The notes beneath the pieces were generated by a model. That model did not search any database, had not been told where the DNA came from, and saw nothing but the letters and a program-made list of their open reading frames with translations. A stretch of 64,000 nt of DNA from a bacterium (GTDB lineage Bacteria > Krumholzibacteriota > Krumholzibacteriia > LZORAL124-64-63). The DNA is taken from NCBI GenBank assembly GCA_024231905.1, contig JAAEQC010000164.1, positions 62,001-126,000 of the forward strand, written 5' to 3'. Made by a program: the position numbers and the translations under genes. Below, piece after piece: positions 45,610 to 52,940 of this stretch. Position 1 is the first letter of the stretch. Every line of letters starts with the position of its first letter.

Positions 45610-45760
45610 GGCCCCGCGCGCCCCTCCGCTACCCTTGATTTCACTCCCGGCATCGACGATGTTGGAGACAGGCAAACGCCCCATTTCGGGCGGTTTCACC
45701 CCTATTTCGGACCGGGACGGCATCGCCCCGCCGCCGGCCGAGAGCAGACAGGAGGCCGGG

Positions 45761-46834
45761 ATGAACATCTCCGTCACGAAGAACCCGAATCCGGCGACCC
45801 CGCCGACCGGCAACTTCGGCTTCGGGGCCATCTTCACGCCCCACATGTTCGTCATGGACTACAAGGACGGCGCCTGGCAGGACCCGCGCATCGTGCCCTA
45901 CGGTCCGTTCTCCCTGGATCCTGCGGCCAAGGTTCTCCACTACGGCCAGGAGATCTTCGAGGGCATGAAAGCCTACAAGAAGGGCGACGACGGTTCGGTC
46001 CACATGTTCCGTCCGGACCGGAACATCCGCCGCTTCAACATCAGCTGCGGCCGCATGCGCATGCCCGAAGTGGACCCCGACGTGTTCATGAAGGGCCTGG
46101 ACCTGCTCATCGACGTGGACCGGGACTGGGTGCCCGAGAGTCCCGACGCCCTGTACATCCGGCCGACCATGATCTCCACCCAGCCCAGCCTGGGTGTGAA
46201 GGCCAGCACCGATTACGTCTTCTACATCATCATCGGCCCGGTCGGCTCCTACTTCGCCGGCGGCATCAACCCCCTGAAGCTGCGGGTGGAGGAGAAGTAC
46301 GTGCGATCGGCCCCCGGAGGCACCGGCTTCGCCAAGACCGGCGGCAACTACGCGGCGTCCCTGCTGCCCATCGACCTGGCCCAGGCCGAGGGCTACGACA
46401 ACATCATCTGGCTCGACGCGCGGTCCATGAAGTACGTCGAGGAGATGGGCGCCATGAACATCATGTTCGTCTACGAGGACCGGATCATCACCGCTCCGGC
46501 GGGCGATACGATCCTCGACGGCGTGACCCGCGACTCGGTGGGCGTCCTGCTTGGCGACACGGGGCGCACCTGGGTCGAGGAGCATCCGGCCATCGCCGAG
46601 ATCATCGCCGACGCCCATAGCGGCAAGCTCAAGGAAGTCTTCGCCTGCGGCACGGCGGCGGTCGTCACGCCCGTGGGCACGATCCACTTCCAGGGTGAGG
46701 ACCACCAGATCGCCGACGGCGGCGAGGGTCCCATCACCAAGGAGATGCGCGAGACCCTGTGCGGCATCCACGCCGGGGACAGCGAGCACCATCCCGAGTG
46801 GATCCACAAGGTGCCCGAGTCCGGGAACGTCTAG
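45761..46834 (+). CDS. ilvE: Branched-chain amino acid aminotransferase (class IV PLP)
   Basis: The 357-residue enzyme is of the longer eukaryote/BCAT2-like type. GPFSLDPAAKVLHYGQEIFE and FEGMKAYKKGDDGSVHMFRPD lie near the start. AKTGGNYAASLLPIDLAQAE holds the PLP lysine, and GTAAVVTPVGTIHFQGEDHQ is near the end. It interconverts Leu/Ile/Val and their keto acids, the last step of their synthesis or the first of breakdown. The ATG at 45761 follows GGAGG. Upstream reading is compositionally odd. It is monocistronic, ends at a strong hairpin, and its long 5' region suggests elaborate control. Confidence 0.93.
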   Translation: MNISVTKNPNPATPPTGNFGFGAIFTPHMFVMDYKDGAWQDPRIVPYGPFSLDPAAKVLHYGQEIFEGMKAYKKGDDGSVHMFRPDRNIRRFNISCGRMRMPEVDPDVFMKGLDLLIDVDRDWVPESPDALYIRPTMISTQPSLGVKASTDYVFYIIIGPVGSYFAGGINPLKLRVEEKYVRSAPGGTGFAKTGGNYAASLLPIDLAQAEGYDNIIWLDARSMKYVEEMGAMNIMFVYEDRIITAPAGDTILDGVTRDSVGVLLGDTGRTWVEEHPAIAEIIADAHSGKLKEVFACGTAAVVTPVGTIHFQGEDHQIADGGEGPITKEMRETLCGIHAGDSEHHPEWIHKVPESGNV

Positions 46835-46857
46835 ACCTCGTCGCGCACGATAAGAAC

Positions 46858-46885
46858 GGGCCCGCCCCCGACTGGGGGCGGGCCC
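46858..46885. terminator. Perfect 12-bp hairpin between convergent genes
   Basis: GGGCCCGCCCCC (46858-46869) and GGGGGCGGGCCC (46874-46885) pair exactly around a GACT loop. It lies between the stops of ilvE and the sigma-54 activator gene. No long T run follows on either side, so termination efficiency is uncertain. Confidence 0.65.
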
Positions 46886-46898
46886 ACCGTCTTGGGGG

Positions 46899-48266
46899 TC
46901 AGGTGCGAGACCGGGAGCGCCCGTCCTGCCGCGGCAGCTTCAGGCCTAACCGCCGGATCCGGCGCAGCAGGGTCGTCTTGTGGATGCCGAGGGCGCGGGC
47001 GGTTTCCTGGCGGTTCCAGCCGTGCTGCTCCAGGGCGTCGCGGATGAACTTCCCTTCCAAGTCGGCGAAACTGCGCGGAGCGCCGGTGCCGCCGCCGCCG
47101 CGGCAGACCTCGGGCAGGTGCTCCGCCGCGATGAGCGGGCCGGGGCTGAGGACGAAGCCGTGCTCGACCACGTTCTCCAGTTCCCGGATGTTGCCCGGAT
47201 AGTCGTGATCCTCGAGGAGGTCCAGGGCCGCGGGTGTGAAGCCCGTCAGGTGCTTGCCGCGGTTGAGGCACAGGCGTTCGAGGAAGCGCTGGGCCAGAAG
47301 TGGGATGTCGCCGCGGCGCTCGCGCAGGGGCGGCAGTTCCACGTCCAGCACGTTGATCCGGTAGTAGAGGTCGCGCCGGAATCCCCCCTCCTGCACGAGC
47401 TGTTCGAGACCCCGGTTGGTGGCAGCCACGACCCGTACGTCCGCCTCCCGGGGGCGGGTGTCGCCGAGACGCTCGTAGACCCGGTCCTGCAGGAAGCGCA
47501 GGAGCTTCACCTGCATGCCCGGGGACATGTCCCCGATCTCATCCATGAAAACGGTGCCGCCCTCGGCGGCGGCGATTCGTCCGGCCCGGTCGCGGGAGGC
47601 CCCGGTGAAGGCGCCGGCCCGGTAGCCGAAGAGCTCCGACTCCAGGAGAGTCTCGGGCAGGGCGCCGCAGTTGATGGTGATGAAGGGGCGCTCGCGCCGT
47701 GGGCTGAGGTTATGGATGGCGCGGGCCAGGAGGCTCTTGCCCGTGCCGGTCTCCCCCTGCACCAACACCGTGCTCTCACTGTCGGCGATGGTCGGCAGAA
47801 CATCCAGGATATGGGTCATGCAAGGGTCGTTGGAGAGGATCCCGGCGAAGGGGCGCCGGTGCTCGACCTCCTGCAGGAGGTCCTTCACCCGGGTCAGGTC
47901 GCGGATGGTGCCGACGCAGCCGAGGAGGCCGTCGACGTCGTCCCGCAAGACCGCGCAGGAGAGAGTCACCGGGACGCGTTCGCCGGCGGCATCCACCAGG
48001 CTGGCTGGGGTGTTGGTGACCGGTTGCCCGGTCGCCAGCACACGGTCCATGGTGCAATTCTCGGCGCATAGATTGCTGCGGATCACCTGGCGGCAAGGAC
48101 GGCCGATCACGTCTTCGCCCGCGTAGCCGAGGGTGCGTTCGGCCGCGGGGTTGAAGGCGATGAGGCGCTTGTGGGCGTCCACGGCGTACACGCCGTCGGA
48201 AGTGCTCTCGAAGAGCAACTCCATAAGGGGGCGCGGCAGGGGGCCGCCGGCGGATCGATCGGACAT
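46899..48266 (-). CDS. Sigma-54-dependent transcriptional activator (PAS-AAA+-Fis HTH)
   Basis: The 455-residue protein has an N-terminal PAS domain (about 15-130) and a central AAA+ domain with Walker A GETGTGKS (171-178), sigma-54 contact loop GAFTGA (218-223) and Walker B GTVFMDEIGD. A C-terminal Fis-type HTH ends it (HGWNRQETARALGIHKTTLL). There is no receiver domain, so the PAS senses the signal directly. It holds Cys 58, 67 and 71 in a C-x8-C-x3-C arrangement, compatible with a metal, Fe-S or redox sensor. The ATG follows GGAGG. It is divergent from an operon with a sigma-54 promoter, its likely target. Confidence 0.92.
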   Translation of the reverse strand: MSDRSAGGPLPRPLMELLFESTSDGVYAVDAHKRLIAFNPAAERTLGYAGEDVIGRPCRQVIRSNLCAENCTMDRVLATGQPVTNTPASLVDAAGERVPVTLSCAVLRDDVDGLLGCVGTIRDLTRVKDLLQEVEHRRPFAGILSNDPCMTHILDVLPTIADSESTVLVQGETGTGKSLLARAIHNLSPRRERPFITINCGALPETLLESELFGYRAGAFTGASRDRAGRIAAAEGGTVFMDEIGDMSPGMQVKLLRFLQDRVYERLGDTRPREADVRVVAATNRGLEQLVQEGGFRRDLYYRINVLDVELPPLRERRGDIPLLAQRFLERLCLNRGKHLTGFTPAALDLLEDHDYPGNIRELENVVEHGFVLSPGPLIAAEHLPEVCRGGGGTGAPRSFADLEGKFIRDALEQHGWNRQETARALGIHKTTLLRRIRRLGLKLPRQDGRSRSRT

Positions 48267-48312
48267 GGTGCTCGCCTCCTTCAGGCCGCGGCGAAACGGT
48301 AGCCTCTCTATA

Positions 48313-48361
48313 GTAGCGAATGCGCAGCGTTCCTGATTGGACAAATATGCGAAAACGCTAC
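48313..48361. promoter_or_regulatory. Candidate activator-binding site, imperfect inverted repeat
   Basis: GTAGCGAATGCGCA (48313-48326) and TGCGAAAACGCTAC (48348-48361) form an inverted repeat, GTAGCG-N4-CGCA on opposite strands. Their centres are about 35 bases apart, near three helical turns. It lies about 110-160 bases upstream of the predicted start of the operon at 48576, the normal distance for a sigma-54 activator site. Confidence 0.5.
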
Positions 48362-48445
48362 GTTGGCGGGTGGGGGCCATGGGGGCAATCTTTGTTACTG
48401 ATTGATATATAACCAGTTGCACCATTATTATCGACTGCCCGCACC

Positions 48446-48461
48446 TGGCTCGCGTCTGGCA
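48446..48461 (+). promoter_or_regulatory. Sigma-54 (RpoN) promoter
   Basis: TGGCTCGCGTCTGGCA has GG and GC exactly ten bases apart and matches the -24/-12 consensus at all but two of the specified positions. It predicts a transcript start near 48472 and a leader of about 105 bases. Confidence 0.7.
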
Positions 48462-48507
48462 TACGATAACGTGACGCCCTTCTCCTTCCTCGGGTGAGAG
48501 GGCGCAA

Positions 48508-48557
48508 GGGGCCGCCAGCGGTCGGACCAGATCCCACCCCTGGGTGCCGGCGGCCCC
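48508..48557 (+). promoter_or_regulatory. 5' leader hairpin before the redox operon
   Basis: GGGGCCGCC (48508-48516) and GGCGGCCCC (48549-48557) are exact complements and would form a stem in the mRNA leader, just before the AAGGAG ribosome-binding site of the first gene. The loop is 32 bases. It may stabilise the mRNA or affect translation. Confidence 0.4.
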
Positions 48558-48575
48558 GCAACCAAGGAGTCGGTC

Positions 48576-49052
48576 ATGTCTGAGATGCTCTACCAGGTCT
48601 TTCTCGAACGCGAGAGCGAGCTCGTGAACAACGTCATCCAGCGGCTGAAGAGTTCCACAGCCCGCAGCTACCAGCAGATGGAGTGGGAGAGCTTGCTGCA
48701 CAGGGTGGAATCCCTGGTCACCTACTTCATGATGTCCTTCCGCACCAAGCCCGCCCAATTCGTGGACTACATCGCCGAGATCGCCGAGGTGCGCCAGGCC
48801 GCCGACTACCGCCTCAAGGAAATCCTCATGGCCTTGCGCATCCTCGAGGAACTGTCGTGGGAGATCACCGTGGATGGCGTGGCGCTGGACGAGCAGGTCC
48901 GTATGCTTGCGCGGGTGACCGGCACCATTGGGGCGGCCAAGGACCGGCTGGCTGAGATCTGGGTCGACCACATGGAGGCGGAAGCCGAAGTGGCGCGCAG
49001 CCAGGGCACACAACGCGCCGATCGTACGGGAACCACGCCTCAGGAGGTATGA
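48576..49052 (+). CDS. All-helical protein of unknown function (RsbRD N-terminal-like)
   Basis: The 158-residue protein is almost all helix and has no signal or membrane segment. A conserved-looking core runs through RTKPAQFVDYIAEIAEVRQA and YRLKEILMALRILEELSWEI. It resembles the helical N-terminal domain of RsbRD stressosome proteins, or other globin-like sensory folds, but I do not claim the family. It has no cysteines. AAGGAG precedes the ATG, and its stop is three bases before the oxidoreductase start. It is the first gene behind the sigma-54 promoter, so it probably works with the flavoenzyme as a sensor or partner. Confidence 0.7.
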   Translation: MSEMLYQVFLERESELVNNVIQRLKSSTARSYQQMEWESLLHRVESLVTYFMMSFRTKPAQFVDYIAEIAEVRQAADYRLKEILMALRILEELSWEITVDGVALDEQVRMLARVTGTIGAAKDRLAEIWVDHMEAEAEVARSQGTQRADRTGTTPQEV

Positions 49053-49055
49053 GAT

Positions 49056-50429
49056 ATGCAGACCACCGATGTACTCGTCGTCGGCAGCAGTGCCGCAGGT
49101 CTGGTGGCGGCCTTGACCGCCAAGTCCACGGACCCGAGCCGCTCCGTGACCGTGGTGCGGCCGGAAGAAAAGACACTCGTACCGTGCGGCATCCCCTACA
49201 CCTTCGGCTCGATCGAGTCCACGGACCGGAACATCCTGCCCTCGGACAAGATGTTCGCCGACGCCGGTGTCGAACTGGTATTCGGAACGGTCGCTGAGAT
49301 ACAGACCGGACGCCGCTTCTGTCGGCTCGAGAGCGGCGAGGAGATCGGCTGGAAGCGTCTCGTGTTGGCCACGGGCTCGGCACCCTACGTCCCCTCCTGG
49401 CTGCCCGGAACCGACAAGCTCAACGTCTTCACCGTCCCCAAGGACAAGACCTACCTCGACGCCATGAAGCTCGAGCTGCAGGCGGCCGAACGGGTGGTGG
49501 TGATCGGCGCCGGCTTCATCGGGGTCGAGATCTCCGACGAGTTGGCGCAGCAGGGCAAGCAGGTTGTACTCATGGAGAAGCTGCCGCAGATCCTCGGCGC
49601 TGCTTTCGACGCCGACGTGGCGAATCGGGCGGAAGAGATCCTGAAGGAGCGCGGCGTGACCGTGCAGATCGAGGCGGACGTGCGTGAGATCCGCGGTGGC
49701 GACCGGGCTTCCGGCGTGGTGTTGGCCGACGGCACGGTCCTGGACGCCGATGCAGTGGTGCTGGCGGTGGGCTACCGGCCGCGCTCGCGTATTGCCGTCG
49801 AAGCGGGACTGGTGGTGGACGAGGCGGGGTTCATCGTCGTGGACGAATACCTGCGCACCAGTGCCGAGGGCATCTTCGCCGTGGGCGATTGCGCCCAGAA
49901 GACCGACTTCGCCACCCGCAAGGCCATCCCGGTCATGCTGGCGTCGACGGCCTGTGCCGAGGCGCGCACCGCGGGCATCAACCTCTTCAAGCTCTCGGCC
50001 GTGAAGACCTTCAGCGGCACCATCTCGATCTTCTCCACAGCCCTGGGCGACACCGGATTCGGCGTGGCGGGACTGACCGAGACCCAGGCGCGCAAGGAAA
50101 GCTTCGACATCGTCACGGGTATTTTCGAAGGTATGGACAAGCACCCGGGAGCCCTGGCCCACACCCATCGCCAGTTCATCAAGCTGGTCGTCGGCCGCGA
50201 GTCGGGCGTGATCCTGGGCGGCGAGATCCTGGGCGGACTGAGCACGGGCGAACTGACCAACATGCTCGGGTTCATCATCCAGAACCGCATGGACGTCAAT
50301 GCCGTCCTCACCTCTCAGATCGGCACGCATCCCCTGCTGACAGCCTCGCCCGCCGGCTACCCTCTGCTCAAAGCGGCCGCTGATGCGGCGCAGCAGATCA
50401 TGGGCGCGGCGGTGGCCGGGGTCGCCTGA
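49056..50429 (+). CDS. FAD-dependent CoA-disulfide reductase / NADH oxidase-like enzyme
   Basis: A 457-residue flavoprotein with an FAD-binding N-terminus (VLVVGSSAAGLVAALTA), an active-site motif PCGIPYTFG with Cys 44, an NAD(P)-binding motif (VVVIGAGFIGVEISDELAQQ) and a second FAD block (GIFAVGDCAQ). The single-cysteine layout and position are those of CoA-disulfide reductases and Nox enzymes. These use one Cys to reduce CoA or cysteine disulfides, peroxide or oxygen. The RBS AGGAGG overlaps the end of the preceding gene. The stop shares one base with the DUF89 start. The activator next door has redox-type cysteines, which fits a thiol-stress response. Confidence 0.88.
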   Translation: MQTTDVLVVGSSAAGLVAALTAKSTDPSRSVTVVRPEEKTLVPCGIPYTFGSIESTDRNILPSDKMFADAGVELVFGTVAEIQTGRRFCRLESGEEIGWKRLVLATGSAPYVPSWLPGTDKLNVFTVPKDKTYLDAMKLELQAAERVVVIGAGFIGVEISDELAQQGKQVVLMEKLPQILGAAFDADVANRAEEILKERGVTVQIEADVREIRGGDRASGVVLADGTVLDADAVVLAVGYRPRSRIAVEAGLVVDEAGFIVVDEYLRTSAEGIFAVGDCAQKTDFATRKAIPVMLASTACAEARTAGINLFKLSAVKTFSGTISIFSTALGDTGFGVAGLTETQARKESFDIVTGIFEGMDKHPGALAHTHRQFIKLVVGRESGVILGGEILGGLSTGELTNMLGFIIQNRMDVNAVLTSQIGTHPLLTASPAGYPLLKAAADAAQQIMGAAVAGVA

Positions 50430-51283
50430 TGGACGTGGCCGTCGAGTGCCTGCCCTGCGTTCTGCAGAGTTGCCTGCGCCTGCTGGACGAGGGCGGCATC
50501 GCCGAGGACCGCCGGGAGGACCTGATCCGCCGCGCCCTCCAGGTCCTGGCGGACGCCGACTGGCGCCGGTCTCCGCCTGCCCTGGCCCAAGAGCTGCACG
50601 CCGCCCTGCGCGAAGCCCTCGGCGACACAGATCCCTACCGTCAGATCAAGCTGCGCAGCAACCTGGCCATGCTCGAGCAGGTGCCCGAGCTGCGCGTCAT
50701 GCTGGCTGGCGCCGACGATCCGTTCGCGGCGGCGGCCCGCCTGGCGGTGGCCGGCAACGTGATCGATTTCGGCGCTCGCCACCGGTTCGATCCCGCCGAA
50801 GCCATCGAGCGCGTCCTGTCCGTCGAAATGGCCGTGGACGACCTGGATCTCCTGCGCGCAGACCTGGCCGCAGCCCGCTCTGTCCTGTACATCGGCGACA
50901 ACGCGGGGGAGATCGTCCTGGACCGCCTCTTCCTGGACACGGTAGCCCACGAAGGTGTGACCTTCGCCGTGCGAGGCGGTCCGGTGATAAACGACGCCAC
51001 CCTGGAGGACGCCAACCTGGTCGGCCTGCCCACCTGCACCCGGGTCATCACCACCGGCAGTGACGCCCCGGGCGCCATCCCCGAAGGCCGTTCGGCCGAG
51101 TTCCAGCAGGCCCTCGACGAGGCCGACGTGGTCATCGCCAAGGGTCAGGGCAATCTGGAGGGCCTGTGGGAGGAGTCCCGCGACATCCACTTTCTGCTGA
51201 CGGTGAAATGCGAACGGGTCGCGCGCCTGGTGGACGCACCGTTGGGCGGATTCATGGCCTGGAAGCGCCGGACTTCGGCGTAG
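50429..51283 (+). CDS. DUF89 / damage-control phosphatase (ARMT1-like) family protein
   Basis: The 284-residue protein has the DUF89 pattern: ECLPCVLQSCLR at the start, VLYIGDNAGEIVLDRLF with a metal-binding Asp/Asn pair, and VVIAKGQGNLEGL then VKCERVARL at the end. DUF89 enzymes remove phosphate from damaged or over-phosphorylated metabolites such as fructose-1-phosphate or phosphopantetheine. The last of these is a CoA precursor, which gives a possible link to the preceding CoA-disulfide-reductase-like gene. The start codon overlaps that gene by one base (TGATG). Confidence 0.88.
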   Translation: MDVAVECLPCVLQSCLRLLDEGGIAEDRREDLIRRALQVLADADWRRSPPALAQELHAALREALGDTDPYRQIKLRSNLAMLEQVPELRVMLAGADDPFAAAARLAVAGNVIDFGARHRFDPAEAIERVLSVEMAVDDLDLLRADLAAARSVLYIGDNAGEIVLDRLFLDTVAHEGVTFAVRGGPVINDATLEDANLVGLPTCTRVITTGSDAPGAIPEGRSAEFQQALDEADVVIAKGQGNLEGLWEESRDIHFLLTVKCERVARLVDAPLGGFMAWKRRTSA

Positions 51284-51342
51284 GCGGCCGGGCGCGGATG
51301 ACCCGGTAGGCGCGACCCTCGCCTACCGCCGCGCCCGGCCGC
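51284..51342. terminator. Compound perfect hairpin, probable terminator of the redox operon
   Basis: An outer stem GCGGCCGGGCGCGG (51284-51297) pairs exactly with 51329-51342. Inside it GGTAGGCG (51305-51312) pairs exactly with CGCCTACC (51320-51327). It starts directly after the DUF89 stop. There is no T run, so it may act as an mRNA-end stabiliser or rho-related site rather than a classic terminator. Confidence 0.6.
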
Positions 51343-51402
51343 TGGACGCCCCGGCGGCACCGGTGTTAGCTTGCTGAGCAACCCGTAGCCGCCGGAGGAC
51401 CC

Positions 51403-52914
51403 ATGACCCGCATCCTGCACTTCCCCTGGTACATCGTCCTGCTCGCCGCCTACCCGGTGGTCCGTTTCTTCGAGGACGGGTTCGAGCACATCCCGCCCAG
51501 CGACGGCGTGCGCATATTCCTGGTCCACCTGGTGCTGAGCCTCATGGCCGTGCGGTTGGCCGGTTGGTTCCTGGGTGGCCTGCGGCGCGGCGCCCTGGCC
51601 GTGTTGCCGTTGCTGGTGGTGGGCTACTTCGGCCGGCTCATGGGTTGGCCGGCGAGTCTGGCGCTGGTCGTGGTGGCGATGGCGCTGGGGTTCGTGCTGC
51701 GCCGGTGGCACGGACGCGTGCCGGCGGTCACCAACATCCTCGGCGTCATGGCGCTCACTCTGGTGGCGGTCTCCTTCGTGACGACCCTGCAGAAGGCGTC
51801 CCGGACGAATCCGCCCACGCCCACGGCTCTCTGCGAGACGCCGCTGATGCCGTCCCGCACGTCGGCAGAGACACCGCCCGACATCTACTACATCATGGTA
51901 GACGGCATGGGCCAGCCGGACTACTTGGAGACCGGCTACGGCCTGCCCCGCCAGGACATCGCCGGCCCGTTCGAGCGCCTGGGCTTCCGTTTCGTGGACC
52001 GGGCCCGGGCCAACTACAACCAGACCGCCCTGAGCCAGGCGGCGACCCTCAACGCCGCGCCGGTACAGAATCTCCTGTCGATCCCCGACCCCCACGCCGG
52101 GGACCGCAACGTCCTAGGCGATCTCATCGGCGACAGCCGTGTGCGCCGCGCCCTGGAGGCCCGCGGCTACCGCACCGTGGACTTCCCCTCGGGCTACGCC
52201 GTCACCCGCCAGGATCAGGGCGCTGATCACAGGGAACCGTTCTTCGGACCCAACATGCTCGAGTACTACCTGCTCAGGGATGGGGCTCTGCCCCTGATCG
52301 AACGCCTCCTGGGCCGCGGTCCCGCCGACCTGCCCTACGCCCTGCGTCGTGGCCGTATCCAGTACACCCTCGACCACCTGCCCGACGCCCGGCGCGGCGT
52401 GCCCGACGACCGGCCCGTCTTCGTCTACGCCCATCTCATGGCGCCCCACCCGCCCTTCGTGTTCGACGCCGAAGGCGGGGCCCTGCCGTCGCACCGCATC
52501 TACTCCTACCGGGACGGCAGCCACTGGTACAAATGGCACGAGGGGGAGGACTATCCTGAGCTGTACCGGGGACAGATCCGGTACATCGCGCGCGAACTGG
52601 CCCGCAGCGTGGAGGAAATCATGGCGAACTCACCGCGGCCGCCGGTCATCATCATCCAGGGCGACCACGGACCCGGCGCCCAGACCGCCTGGGAGAGCGC
52701 CCGGCGCACCAACCACACCGAGCGCATGAGCATCTTCAACGCCTGGTACGTGCTCGGCGCGCCCGACGGCGTGCCACGCGCCGATCTGTCGGCCGTGAAC
52801 ACCTTCCCGGTGCTCTTCAACCTGCTCTTCGACGCGGATCTGAGCGAGTGGCCGGACCGGTTCTGGTTCGCGCGGAACAGCATTCCGCTGACGTTTCAGG
52901 AGATCGGGGAGTAG
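51403..52914 (+). CDS. Membrane-anchored sulfatase/phosphoethanolamine-transferase-fold protein
   Basis: Four membrane segments over about the first 130 residues are followed by an alkaline-phosphatase-superfamily domain. It is recognised by DIYYIMVDGMGQPDYLETGY, FVYAHLMAPHPPFVFD and IIIQGDHGPG, which supply metal-binding Asp and His residues. At 503 residues it resembles LTA synthase, phosphoethanolamine transferase and membrane-bound sulfatases. It probably modifies an envelope lipid or glycan on the periplasmic side. The usual nucleophile motif (CxPxR or a Thr in NGT) is not obvious. A threonine or serine in the NYNQTALSQAAT block is the best candidate. GGAGGA precedes the ATG. Confidence 0.78.
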   Translation: MTRILHFPWYIVLLAAYPVVRFFEDGFEHIPPSDGVRIFLVHLVLSLMAVRLAGWFLGGLRRGALAVLPLLVVGYFGRLMGWPASLALVVVAMALGFVLRRWHGRVPAVTNILGVMALTLVAVSFVTTLQKASRTNPPTPTALCETPLMPSRTSAETPPDIYYIMVDGMGQPDYLETGYGLPRQDIAGPFERLGFRFVDRARANYNQTALSQAATLNAAPVQNLLSIPDPHAGDRNVLGDLIGDSRVRRALEARGYRTVDFPSGYAVTRQDQGADHREPFFGPNMLEYYLLRDGALPLIERLLGRGPADLPYALRRGRIQYTLDHLPDARRGVPDDRPVFVYAHLMAPHPPFVFDAEGGALPSHRIYSYRDGSHWYKWHEGEDYPELYRGQIRYIARELARSVEEIMANSPRPPVIIIQGDHGPGAQTAWESARRTNHTERMSIFNAWYVLGAPDGVPRADLSAVNTFPVLFNLLFDADLSEWPDRFWFARNSIPLTFQEIGE

Positions 52915-52940
52915 GGCGGCACGCGGCGACGTATTCCGTT

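Noticed and set aside
45461..45620. tRNA-like or riboswitch-like element in the ilvE leader
   Set aside because: No cloverleaf and no known riboswitch core could be made. Only plain hairpins are supported, so it is listed as a structured leader.
48267..50330. N-terminal extension of the sigma-54 activator frame
   Set aside because: It would overlap the promoter and two well-supported plus-strand genes. The GGAGG-preceded ATG at 48266 gives a normal PAS-AAA-HTH protein.
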